Below are positions 50,591-62,532 of a stretch of 64,000 bases of DNA, in pieces. Location of the stretch: NCBI RefSeq assembly GCF_000189635.1, contig NW_002476514.1:57873-121872 (forward strand). The letters run 5' to 3'. This DNA comes from Tetrahymena thermophila SB210. Its lineage: Eukaryota; Ciliophora; Oligohymenophorea; Hymenostomatida; Tetrahymenidae. Every line of letters begins with the position of its first letter. Position 1 is the stretch's first letter. The position numbers and the translations under genes were made by a program. A model generated the notes under the pieces. The model worked only from the letters and a program-made list of their open reading frames with translations, was not told where the DNA came from and searched no databases.

Positions 50591-52790
50591 TTATCAAAAT
50601 TTAAATTTCTTGTAAGCAAACTGTTTTTAATTTTTTTATTTTATTAAATACGTGCATTCTATTTATTAATTAATTTATCTAGAAACTAAAATAAATTGCT
50701 GTTTGATTTGTTTAGTGTTAATTAAATAGTTAAGGACTAGATTGATCTGCATATATATGGATCACATTTTTATTTTGCTAAAAATTCATTTGTAGTAGAT
50801 TGGTGGGGATTTAGTTTTGATATTTTTATTCATTATAAATGAATTAACTTACTTACTTTTTATTAGGGGTTTTGTGAATGTTGAAAACCAGAAACTTTGA
50901 AGAAAATCTAATACAATTTTATTGTTTAACTAAGTTTAATTATTAATAAGTGATAAATTTAACAAGAATTTTTAGTAGAGAACAAAGAAATTTTTATTTG
51001 AAAGTCTTCAATTTTCATGTTTTTTATTTTTTTTTATTTCATAGATTCATGCATTCAAAAAATATGTAAAACTGCATAAAGTTAATGGAAAAATCAATTG
51101 ATAAATACTTAGATGTTTAAATATATTGGTTAATTTATGTAGTGTAAAATATTAATTTAATAAAAATGCAATCATCATCTTTAAAAATTATTAAATTCAA
51201 GAATTAATATTCTAATAATAATTTTTTGATTAAGACAGACCATGTTAACCAGAAAATTGATAATTATTATCAAAATTTTCTTAAACCTCATACTTACATT
51301 GAATCTTACAAATTGTGCCTTTTATTCCGAAATTTTGTATTAGTTCTTCATAATTTTAATTATTCATTATTCCCCACTTAATCTCTTTTGTTAGTAAGCT
51401 CATTTCTTATTCCATCTGAATTAATTTTTGAATAATTTGTGAATACTATTGATAAATATTAATTATCTCTTATCATTAAATAATAAATGTAATTCTATAT
51501 TTCTAACTCAAGAAATAATTTTCTGAGAATAACTCTTTAGAAAAATTCAATTAAAAATGTATTAAATATTATAACTCAAAAAACTATTATAAAAAATAAA
51601 TAAATCAGGTAATTTAAAATTATAAATTTTATTAAAAAAAAATAAAAAAAGCTAATTTAATAATTTTTTATTTATTACATTAATCTAGTTAATAACTTTT
51701 CTCTTTTCAGAATACTATTTAGAAAGCTGCTTTTTTCTTTTATTTTCTTTAAGTATTTACTTTTTAGAAGTGAAAGCTTATTTTAGTAAATCGACTTCAC
51801 TTTTATTTTATTACTCAACTTCTTTTAAAAGTCTATTGCTTTTGTATTACATACACACACACATTCATATCTATCCAATCAGTGGAATTTTAAAACCAAG
51901 AACGAGGAATGGTTATATATGATAAAGATATTGAATTAGAAATAATTTGTAATTTGATAAAATTTTAACTTTTATTAAAATAATTATAAACTAATAAAAA
52001 TAACAAAAGCATATTTCTTTTTATTTTTATTTGATTAATTATAATAAAAAAATAATAGTTTTACTGCAGCTGTTGAAACTTACTTACTTACTAATTTATT
52101 TATTATTTTAATTAATTTAATATACAAAATGTTTATAATTTTATATGAGAATGTTTCATATTATATATCAACAAAAGAGATTTAAATATAATTTGTATTT
52201 GTAATTTTTAAAACTTTTTCTCAGATTTTTTGTTATTTCTTTATTAATTAAGTAAAATAATTTTCAGAGTTTTTATATTTTAATAATATAAAAAAAAAGT
52301 AGATTTCAAATCCTATTTTTCGAAAAAACATTGATAAAGAATCATATTTTTTAAAAATAATTGGTTTAATAAATATTAGTTGAAATAAAATTTTATAGTT
52401 GTGAAGAAAAAAATGTTTAAAATTATTATATTTACAATAGAAAAAGCTTTAGATAAACATTTTTTTTAAACATTGATATTTTATTTTAAAATAAAAATCT
52501 AAGACAAAAATCATTCATATTTTATCATAAAAGAAATATCATAAGAAAAAATTTTTTTAAAAAAATAATTCATGTTTTATTTTTTAATTAAAAACATAAG
52601 TTGAACATTTTATTTTAAAATCATTCATATTTAATTTTAAATAAAAAGCTTAAGACAGACATTTTTTTGTTAAATCATTCAAATTTTATTTAAAAATAAA
52701 AAGTTTAATCCAAATATGATAAAATAATTTATTATTTCAAATTTTATTATAAAAGAAATAGATTATGATAAAGATTTAATACAAAAATAT
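50591..52790. other. Spacer between pseudogene E and the channel locus
   Basis: 50591-51040 is shared with copy B. Bases 51548-51687 are the right arm of the 20-kb inverted repeat. 51850-52400 is AT-rich with no gene. From about 52420 a degenerate tandem repeat begins that also follows the other channel 3' ends. Confidence 0.5.
51548..51687 (-). repeat. Inverted repeat, right arm (partner at 31865-32011)
   Basis: About 140 bases, reverse complement of 31865-32011 with a few small indels. It lies outside the last pore-half pseudogene. Confidence 0.75.
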
Positions 52791-52830
52791 TCATATTTTA
52801 TATTAAAATAAAAAGCTAACATTTGCTCTT
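52420..52830. repeat. Degenerate tandem repeat after channel 3' end
   Basis: Repeats of 'ttcatattttattttaaaat' plus 'aaaaagcttaagacaaa', unit roughly 60-75 bases. The same array follows the intact gene (54790-55200) and the gene at the right edge (63540-63830). The last codons of each gene (SFLFQ, K, I, stop) are part of the first unit. Confidence 0.65.
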
Positions 52831-54584
52831 TTAAATTTTTTTTTTATTTAATTTTTTAATCTGAAGATAACTTCTTTAGAATTACCTAATGGAAAATACT
52901 TTGCATAATCTTTGAGTATGTCAAAATCATAATACATCATTTAACTTTAACAACTTTATATATTTTTTATATTACTTTCTTAGGTTAAGAAATAAGCAGA
53001 ATCTTTTTGATTGTTTCCATTGTTGGCTATTGTTTAATTCAATAATTTGAAGTTTTCCATCAATTTTTCCATTTCTTACTTAAAATTGTCATTTTAATCA
53101 TGATTTAGATTTTCAAAGAAACACGATGCTCTTTATAATTATCTATAACTTATCTTTTTAATGCTTTTGCTAGTTGTCTAATGTGGTTGCTTCCTTTTCT
53201 AAGAGTTCGTATTCATACTATCAAACTTTTCTTCTGAGATTTTTGTATTTTCAGACTCTTGCTTCATACATTTATCAAATTCCTTAACAGTAATTCTTTG
53301 ATTCTCATTCAATAGAGTTATTGAATTTTATACAAAAGCTTCGAAACCATTTAAATTAAGTTTTTCAGTACTTTATTCTTGCTTATATGCTGAATTTGAC
53401 TCCTGTTAATTATGTTAATCCTACATAAAAAAACTAAATTAATATTAGTACATTTTAACATAAATATAAATATGGGTAAATTAATTTTAGTATGATAAAA
53501 TTTACATCTAAATCCTAAGCTGATTGCTTATTTATAACAAAAATGCTTTACTTCCTGATACAATTCTCTCCACCTTTTTATGAAATGTTATTCTAAGAAT
53601 TCTTTTTAGAATCAAGCTCTTTTTGTGATTATTTTTGTTATAATTTTTATTAATGATCTGAATTATTATTATCAGAAACTGATTCTTCATCTTCATCGCT
53701 TAGTGTTATATTAAACTATTCTAAAACATCTATAAACTTCAATTTTTTCAAATCCTCTATAAAAGTCAATGCATTGTGATTAATAACAGATTGAATATAT
53801 AAAGGATTAATATTTTTTATTTTATTTCGCTAATGAAATACTCTTTTCTAGGTCTCTTATTAGTTTACACTTTATGAAATGTAAATTTGATTCTTGTCAA
53901 AGTTAACCAATTTACAATTTAAATCTTAGTGAAAGAAAGAATGGCAAAAATTACATTTCATATTCAAATCCTAAAAGTTTGAATAAAATAATATTTTATC
54001 CTTTAATTCACAAAATTTTTAATATTCTTAATCATTTTCTTTAATAATTCTTATGAAATCTGTTCTGTTAATTTTTACAATTTGAGTAAACATAGTTGAT
54101 TTTAAACCATGATTTTTAGAAATTCCACTTATAAATTCAATAAGCCCAAAGTTTTTTCCTGCACCTAGCTTCTTTTTATTGTCACTACCGTGTACATTTT
54201 CCTCTCCTTGACTGGTTTAAATTTCCACGAATTAATTTTAATAATCATCTTAAATATAATAGAAAAAATTTTTTATTAAATTTACGCTCTCCTTAAATGA
54301 TAAATAATAGCGACTAGTCAGTGTTATCAATCTTAAGTTTTTGATTAGGTAAATAAAATTCTTCTTCAATATAGAGAGCGATATCTTAAAGAGCTTTATA
54401 GCTTATTATTTTATTAAACAAAATATCAATTTATGAAATAATTTCTTTGTATTATTCTCTCTTTAAGCTTTCTTGTAAATCGATTGATAACTTACTAACC
54501 ACTAATTATTTATTTTATTTTTCTTCCTAAAAGTTATTTTGGTAATACTGCTACATATACAAATTAACATTTGCCTACAATTCC
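52791..54584 (-). CDS. Second, intact C-terminal cassette of the channel (no pore exon)
   Basis: A duplicate of exons 2, 3 and 4 of the gene at 55168-58768, with the same splice sites: 54584-54286, 54248-53506, 53420-52791. Exon lengths are 299, 743 and 630 against 299, 740 and 630 in the gene. The single indel is one whole codon, and no TGA interrupts about 557 codons. It starts at the acceptor before ELQANVNLYMQQYY and carries the linker, the cNMP-binding-like fold, the C-x2-C-x4-H-x4-C motif and the DILKDYAKYFPLGN end. There is no pore exon and no obvious promoter; only 580 bases separate it from the stop of the gene. It may be an alternative terminal cassette spliced to the upstream pore exon, a soluble protein starting at the Met at 54556, or a recent partial duplication not yet decayed. 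Confidence 0.7.
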
Positions 54585-54789
54585 CTATTTTAATCATCAA
54601 AAAAATATTTTTATTCATTCATTTTTTTATTATTTTTATAGAGGTATTTTTTAAAAAATTATTAATTTAATGTATTGTTATTTTTAAAACTAAAAAATAT
54701 ATTTTGAAATATAAATAATAATCAGAAAAGAACAAACATTTTTTTTGAAAATAATTGGTTTAATAAAATATTGGTTGAATTAAATTTTA

Positions 54790-55200
54790 TGGTTGATAAG
54801 AAAATTATTTTTTATTACATAAGAAAAAGCTTTAGATAAACATTTTTTTTAAACATTGATATTTTATTTTAAAATAAAAATCTTAGACAAAAATCATTCA
54901 TATTTTATTGTAAAAGAAATATCATAAGAAAAAAATTTTTTTTTAATCTTTCATATTTTATTTTTTTAAAAAAGCTTAAGTTGAACATTTTATTTTAAAA
55001 TCATTCATATTTTATTTTAAAATAAAAAGCTTAAAGCAAACATTTTTTTGTTAAATAATTAAAATTTTATTTAAAAATAAAAAGATTAATACAAATATTT
55101 TTAAGTAACTCATTGAAATTTTATTATATAAAAAATAGATTAAAATAAAGACTTAATAGTAAAACATTCATATTTTATTTTAAAATAAAAAGCTAACATT
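54790..55200. repeat. Degenerate tandem repeat after channel 3' end
   Basis: Second copy of the array at 52420-52830, between the two C-terminal cassettes. It contains the stop codon of the intact gene. Confidence 0.65.
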
Positions 55201-58200
55201 TGCTCTTTTAAATTTTTTTTTGATTTGATTTTTTAATCTCAAGATAACTTCTTTCGAATTACCTAATGGAAAATATTTAGCATAATCTTTGAGTATGTCA
55301 AAATCATAATACATCATTTAACCTTAACAATTTTTAAAAAATTTTATATTACTATCTTAGGTTAAGAAATAAGTAGAGTTTTTTTGATTGTTTCCATTGT
55401 TGGTTATTGTTTAATTCAATAATTTGAAGTTTTCCATCAATTTTTACATTTCTTACTTAAAATTGTCATTTTAATCATGATTTAGATTTTCAAAAAAACA
55501 TGATGCTCTTTATAATTATCTATAACTTATATTTTTAATGCTTTTGCTAGTTGTCTAATGTGGTTGCTTCCTTTTCTAAGAGATCGTATTCATACTATCA
55601 AATTTTTCTTCTGAAATTTTTGAATTTTCAGACTCTTGTTTCATACATTTATCAAATTCCTTAACAGTAATTCTTTGATTATCATTCAATAAAGTTATTG
55701 AATTTTATAAAAAAGCTTCGAAACCATTTATATTTAGTTTTTCATTACTTTATTCTGGCTTATATGCTGAATTTGAGTCCTATAAATTTTGTTAATCCTA
55801 GTTTAAAAAAATAAATTAATATGAATACATTTATTTTAACATAAAATATGAGTAAATAAATTTTAAAATGAAAAATTTACATCTATATCCTATGATTGTT
55901 TATTTATAACAAAAATACTATGCTTTCTAATACAATTTTCACCAACTTTTTATGAAATATTATTTTAAGAATTCTTATTAGAATCAAACTCTTTTTGTGA
56001 TTATTTTAATTATAATTTTTATTATTGATCTGAGTTATTATTAACAGAAATTGATTCTTCATCTTCATCACTTAGTGTTATATTAAACTATTCTAAAATA
56101 TCAACATCCTTCAATTTTTTCAAATCCTCTATAAAAGTCTATGCATTGTGATTAATAATAAATTGAATATATAAAGGATTTATATTTTTTATTTTATTTC
56201 GCTAATGAAAAACTCTTTTCTGGGCCTCTTATTAATTTATACTTTATGAAATGTAAATTTTATTCTTGTCAAAGTTAACCAATTTACAATTTAAATCTTA
56301 GTGAAAGAAAGAATGGCAAAAATTACATTTCATATTCAAATCCTAAAAATTAGAATAAAATAATATTTTATCCCTTAATTCACAAAATTTTTAATAATCT
56401 AAATCATTATCTTTAATAATTCTTATGAAATCTGTTCTGTTAATTTTTACAATTTGAGTAAACATAGTTGATTTTAAACCATGATTTTAAGAAATTCCAC
56501 TTATAAATTCAATAAACCCAAAGTTTTTTCCTGCACCTAGCTTCTTTTTATTATAATTGCTGTTTATATTTTCCTCTCCTTGACTAGTCTAAAATTCCAC
56601 TAATTATTTTTAATAATCATCTTAAATATTATAGAAAAAATTTTAAATTAAATTTACCTTCTCCTTAAATGATAAATAATAGCGACTAGTCAGTGTTATC
56701 AATCTTAAGTTTTTGATTAGGTAAATAAAATTCTTCTTCAATATAGAGAGCGATATCTTAAAGAGCTTTATAGCTTATTATTTTATTAAACAAAATATCA
56801 ATTTATGAAATAATTTCTTTGTATTATTCTCTCTTTAAGCTTTCTTGTAAATCGATTGATAACTTACTAACCACTAATTATTTATTTTATTTTTCTTCCT
56901 AAAAGTTATTTTGGTAATATTGCTACATATACAAATTAACATTTGCCTATAACTCCCTATTTTTAATTATATAAAAAAATATTTTTATTCATTTATTTTT
57001 TTATATTTTGTAAGAGCTATTTTTTTATAAAAATGTTAATTTAATGTAATGTTATTTGTAAAATTATAAAATATATTTTGAAATATAAATAGTTATCAGA
57101 AAATACACTTCCTAACTAAAAATAGATAAGAATGTGTCAGATGATCACCTTTAATGAATAAATTTAATCTTAATTTATTATTAAATTTTTATTAGAACAG
57201 AATTAACCAGTTTCTAATAAATTTAAAATCTGTTAAATAATTTAATTTAATTTATTATTATTAATTTACTTTGATATACTGCTTTAACGCATGTAATTGT
57301 TAATGACGTTCATGTCTTACTTTCTTTTTAGATCATTAGAGTTCATCTCAGATAAAATATCCCCAATAATAGTAACTATATATCCAAAAGAAATGCTCGT
57401 GAAAAGCATAATTATTACTGTAAACATGATTTCTAAATTAGCTGAACAAATATTTGATCCAGTAGACATTAAAGTTAAAGACCAATAAAGAGAAGAAAAA
57501 TAAATTTACCACCAGAATGCATCAGTATACATATCATCAGCCAGCCATGATTTCTGATTTTTCAAATAATTGATTTCTACATATCCGATTAGGAACCAAA
57601 GACAAGAAATGATGTGACCAATAAAAAATAAACCGAAAATAAGATTGATAAGCTGAATTAAGTAGTGCTTTTTGACTCTCATACAAAGTTGCAATTCTAC
57701 ATACTTCAAATCATGAATTATGTTAAGCAATTTAAGGAACTAAAAGACTTAAAACAGCAAAGCTGAAGAAGTATGTTCAAATTGCGAATTTAGTATCAAA
57801 GGAACTAAATCAAATAAGAGCTTCTTTTTAATATAAATTAAGAAAGCTCTACCTCTACTAGTAATTATTTCCATGTCTTGCTAAATTTAAGAATTAAGAT
57901 TGAAAATTAATTCAATCAACCACACAATATTGATTATTTAGAAAACTTTTTTTGAGAAATCATCATCTACTTAAAAGACTATAAAAATTGAGAATAAAAG
58001 CAAATAAATTATGTTCAGCCAAACAAGAATAAGCTTGATATAAAAACCTGATTTGCTTGATAGATTGTAAAGAGGAATTTTTTTTAAGTAATTGAATACA
58101 GTAAATTTGCTACAACATTTTTCTAGAGTTTTAAAAAACGTTTCTTTTTCTTCAATTGAATCACTGGAGTCGTTTATCATTAAGCGCATCTCACTACTCA

Positions 58201-58768
58201 ACAATTTAGATTCTTTTGTCTTATTAAAGCTTAGTTTAAAATTTTTTAGTCTTAGTTTTAGCTTTGCGACCCATATCATAGCTTTAGAAGGATAATTTTT
58301 AAAGTTATTAGTTCGAATATTATTATTATTTTAATTTGTTTGTAGAGATTCACAACATTAAGTATCATTCCTCTAATCCCTTGTAGGTATCGATTAATCT
58401 ATCTAATTTATACGAGATATTTCATTAAAGTTTGAAGTATCTATTTCAATAGTCCTACTTCTACTACTTGTCAATTTTGAAATGTATTAAAACTTACGAC
58501 CATTTTAATTCTTAAAGCTTATAGACTTTATCTATGAGCTGCCCAAATCGCTGTCATATCTTTATAAAATATCCTAGTTTTATTCTATTTAAATATTTTA
58601 CTATATTTTTAGATTTTCTTTTTTGCCGTTTATGATAAATTATGAATCATTCCATAATAATTCATCTTCTTAAAATATTTTATTTCTGACTTGCTCCCAG
58701 TCTTTAGATTTAATAGCTTCTCCTTAGTTCTAGCGAGTTTTATCTATCTGTATATCTAATATTGACAT
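55168..58768 (-). CDS. Potassium-channel-like six-TM protein with cNMP-binding-type domain
   Basis: Four exons, 58768-57270, 56956-56658, 56620-55881 and 55797-55168, joined by GTAAAT..AG introns of 313, 37 and 83 bases; 1055 residues, TGA stop. The start MSILDIQID gives no in-frame break and a family-like N-terminus (DWEQVRNKIF near residue 30). S1 lies at about 241-265 and S5 at 370-396 (GHIISCLWF, the His/Cys S5 signature of EAG/CNG-type channels). The pore is at 426-442 (LYWSLTLMSTGSNICS) and S6 at about 447-473. Next are a QDMNVINNYMRQ linker, a cNMP-binding-like fold (EEEFYLPNQ to GKNFGFIEF to RTDFIRII), C698-x2-C-x4-H706-x4-C711, and a Gln/Asn-rich tail ending DILKDYAKYFPLGN. S4 has few positive charges. 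The usual T-x-G-Y-G filter is absent: T436-G-S-N stands there. The protein is probably membrane-bound, but ion selectivity cannot be assumed. Confidence 0.88.
56957..57269 (-). other. Intron 1 of the channel gene
   Basis: Donor AAA|GTAAAT after ISK, acceptor AATAG|GGAG before ELQANVN. Splicing restores S-K-E-L-Q-A-N-V-N in frame. At 313 bases it is longer than the other two introns. The equivalent acceptor is also present upstream of the second cassette at 54585. Confidence 0.75.
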
Positions 58769-59420
58769 TTATATGATCACGAATATTTTTTATGTTGTAT
58801 GTTAATAATTTCTTAATAATTAATTTGCTTTTCTAATTAGCTATTTTTAATTTATTTACTTTTTAAATATACTACTCTAAGTTTTTTGTATTATTTTATT
58901 TAAAAATTATTATGTAATAAACATTTATCAAATAAATAATTTATAAAATACACTTTTGATTTCATTTCCTATTGAATTTTCTTTAGTGAGAAAAAATTAC
59001 TGTTAATCAATATGTATTTCTTATTTGAATAAATTTAAACTCACTCAAATCGAAAGTAAAAGTCAAAATATTTATTTAAAGCACTTCCCAGTAAATATTA
59101 TTTTTTTTAATTTGGCCTAATAGTCTTTTAAAGAAAGAATAAAATATTTGAATTAATAAAAATAGATATTATTTCTACCATCAAATGAATCTTAAATTAG
59201 CTTGACATTATCATAAATTTTATATTAATTATTGTTAATAAGGCAAACAAACAAATATATAATTAATTTATCATATACAGTAATAATAAAAAACTAGTTT
59301 TATTAGTGGGAATTTGACAATGTAAATTAATAATTATTAGAAATATATAATTTCATCAGTTTTATTAAAAAAAATTTAATTATAAATTTTATTTTCATGT
59401 ATAATTGTATGTAATTATTT
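58769..59420. other. Upstream region of the channel gene
   Basis: AT-rich with A-rich sequence directly before the start, as usual in Tetrahymena. No promoter motif recognised. The upstream part (59150-59420) is shared with the flank of the pore-half copies. Confidence 0.4.
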
Positions 59421-59429
59421 ATAATGTTC

Positions 59430-60240
59430 GCGTCTTACTTTTTTTAGATCCTTTGAGTTCATCTCGAATCAGAAATTTGACAAAGGAAATCATTGTGAAT
59501 AGCATTCTTATTACTGTAAACGTAATCTCTAAATTAGCTGAACAAATATTTGAACTCGTTGTTTTTAGTGTTGTTGGCCATTATATGTAGAAAAATATAT
59601 ATACCAGCTAGTTGCATTAGTATACATATCTTGATTCCGTCATCATTTTTGATCTTGAAAATAATTTACTTCAAAATAGCTGATTAGTTACCATAAGCAT
59701 AAAAGATTTGTAGGCTGAATTAGATAATGCTTTTAACTTTCATTTAAAATTGCAATTCTACAAGAACCAAGTTAAGGTTAATGTTAAACAATTTAATTAA
59801 TTAAAAAAATTAAAACAGCAAAATTGATGGTTGCTTTCTAATTATAAATTTATAATCAGCGGAAGTAGATCAAATAAAAACCTTTTTTTGAAAATAATTT
59901 AAAAAAGCTCTTCATCTGCAAGTAATAATTTCTATTTATGCTTAATTTAGCAATTAAAATTGAAAACTAATTCAACCAACCACACGTTATCAAAAACTTA
60001 GAAAATATTTGTGAGAAATCTTTTTATGGTAAAAAGCAAAAATTTTACATTCAGTTTAATTGAAAATATTCAACTCTTAAAAGCAAATAAATTCAATTCT
60101 AAAACTTTAACATTTTAGATAAAATAGAATTCATTTAAAACAAACCTCTTTTGCTTGTTATTAAAAAGAGTAAATTTGCTACAGCACCTTTCAATAACTT
60201 CTAAAAGCTTTATTTTACAAAGTTATCCTAATTTAAATTT
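59430..60240 (-). pseudogene. Channel pore-half pseudogene F
   Basis: S1 to S6 copy: KLLEVIERCCSKFT near 60210, pore remnant TTSSNICSANLE near 59550 (gene: STGSNICSANLE), S6 near 59500. The YTNATSW block is in a different frame from the pore remnant, so at least one frameshift lies in the pore helix. Part of the region between CCSK and S1 is deleted. No N-terminal start and no C-terminal exons. Confidence 0.7.
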
Positions 60241-60499
60241 TTTGTAAGCAAACTCTTTTGTATTTTTTTATTTTATTAAAAGCATTCATTCTTATTATAA
60301 AATTAAAAAGCATATTGCTTTTTTGATTTGTTTAATGTTAATTAAGTTAGTAAAGGACTAGATCAATCAGCATATAAATCATATTTTTATTATGCTAAAA
60401 ATTCTTTTGTAGTTAATCGATAGGGGTTTAATTTCAATTTTTTTCCAGAGTAAATGAACAAATTTACTTAATACTGCATCATTTTTATGAATAAACCAC

Positions 60500-62532
60500 T
60501 AAATTTGAAAGTATAAAATCACTAGTGTATTGATTGATTGAAGAAAGGACAATAAGCTCTTAAAGAAGAAATTTTTTTAATACTCACCATCAAATAATCT
60601 AATTCATAGTGAAAGAAAGAATAGCATATAAATTACTAATTCAAATCCTAAATATTTGAATAAAAAATATTTTGTCTCTTATCACACAAAATTTTTGATA
60701 TTCTGAATCATTCTATTTAATAGTTCTAACAAAATCAAAATTGATTTATTTTAACTATATTAGTTAATATGCTTGATTTGAGTGTATGATTTGAGGATAT
60801 TCTAGTAACCAATTTGACCACGCCAAATATCCCGCAATACTTTAATTTCTTTATCTTTACACATTAAACCTCTCCTTTATATATAAATATATTTTGATAA
60901 TGAAATATTATGAAGTAGTAATAATAATAAATTAAATGATATAAAATTTGTATCAAAATTAGATATAAGCTGATTCCTTGTTAAATAATTAATTAATTAG
61001 TGGATAATTCAGTAATATAGTAATATGAATTTATAGTAATTAAATTTATTTGTTTACTTTGATTAATTAACTTAACGCATATAATTATTGATTAAGTTGG
61101 TGTCTTGTTTTCTTTTAAGATCATTTTAGTTCATCTCAGATAAAATGTCTTCAATAATACTAATTAAATAAATAACCTAAGCAGATACTTGAAAAAAGCA
61201 TAATTATTGATGTAAACATTTTCTGATCAAACACTTGAGTATGTAGACATTAGTGTTAAAGACCGTAGTAAAGAACAGAAAAGTAAATGTACCATCAGAA
61301 TGCATTTTTCTACCATTTTGAGGCAACTATGAGTGTCGATCATGCAAATAATAATTTTCTGCATATCCTATAAAGTACAAGAGAAAAGAAATGATATGAG
61401 ATAATCAAATAATAAAATGTTTCTTTAATTTTATGCAAAACTGCAATTGTATGAATTTCAAATCATGATTAATGTTAAACAGTTTAAGAAAATAGAAGAT
61501 ATAAAATATTAACAATGAGGAGTTGTGTTCTAGATGTGAATTTAAAATCAAAGGTAACAAATAAAAAAATCAAATAATTTTTTTAGAAATAAATTTTAAA
61601 GACTCTTTCTCTGATTGTAATAATTTCCTTAACTTGCTGCATTTATGAATTAATATTGAAAATTAATCATCTAACCACAAGAAATATCAATAATTTAAAA
61701 AGCTTTTTAGGAGAAACTATCTTAGACCTAAAACACTATAAAAATTCAGAATAATAGTAAATAAATAAGTAAATAATGTTAAGCAAAACAAGAGTTAATA
61801 ACATATAATCATAATTTGCTTAAAATAATTAGTGAGGGGAATCTATCTTTAAAGAATTAAAAATGGTAAATTTTATTAAGCATTTTTCAACAGTTTAAAA
61901 GAAGTTTTCCTTCTCTTCATATTAAATTGCTTGAATTATTGGTAATTAGACCGATCTCGCTGCTTATCATTCTAGGCTTTTGAAATTTATTAATCGCTTC
62001 ATAAAAATTCTTAGTCTAATTTCCATTTTTTGATCAATACCATGGTTTTATAAAATTAGACTTATTTGTTATTTGTTGGATTTTTTATTACCTTTTTTAA
62101 ATATTTAGTGGGCTATATAAGATTCCTCTTTTCTAATCCATTAAAGCCATTAAGTTTTATGTTTAATTAATTTTAGATGTATATATTATGTTTGAAACAT
62201 CAATTTCAATAATTTTATTCTTAGTTCTACTTGTAGAATAAATTGGAATCTGCAATTACTTAAATTCTTTAAACCAAAAGCTATTAATCTGATTAAAAAT
62301 TTAATCTTTACAACCATTTAAATTTAAGAAAATTTAAATATTTTAAAATATTTTTTATGTCTTTTGCTTTCAACTATGCTGATTTATTAATAATTCCATA
62401 GAAACTCCTACTCAATAAATTTTTGTTTTTGATTTGATGCCAACCTTCTGATTTCATAGCTCTCTCTTCAATCTCTTTAGATTACTTTTTAAAATATTTT
62501 TTTTTCCTCAAACTTTTTGCAGTTTTGCTCAT
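60500..62532 (-). pseudogene. Near full-length channel pseudogene
   Basis: Begins at a plausible start (62532, MSKTAKSLRKK) followed by a family-like N-terminus (KSEGWHQIKNKN, gene KSKDWEQVRNKI). YSTSRTKNKIIEIDVSN (gene TSSRSRTIEIDTSN) follows in another frame. The S6 end is at about 61150 (SIIEDILSEMNQNDLKRKQDTNLINNY), and a cNMP-domain piece (GIFGVVKLVTRISSNHTLKS) lies at about 60820. TGA codons interrupt the N-terminal part and the pore (S-T-Y-S-S then TGA). The beginning of the C-terminal linker and everything after the cNMP piece are missing. Confidence 0.72.

Noticed and set aside
57315..57320. GTAAGA after the channel S6 as a splice donor
   Set aside because: Reading through gives the conserved QDMNVINNYMRQ linker; the donor at 57269 restores frame with exon 2.
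57297..57488. Plus-strand frame at the channel S6, repeated at 59405-59590
   Set aside because: Antisense of the S6 segment, which is coding on the minus strand.
60138..60158. AAACAAACCTCTTT, resembling the Tetrahymena chromosome breakage sequence TAAACCAACCTCTTT
   Set aside because: Two mismatches to an almost invariant motif, and it lies inside a channel pseudogene whose relatives have ordinary variants here.
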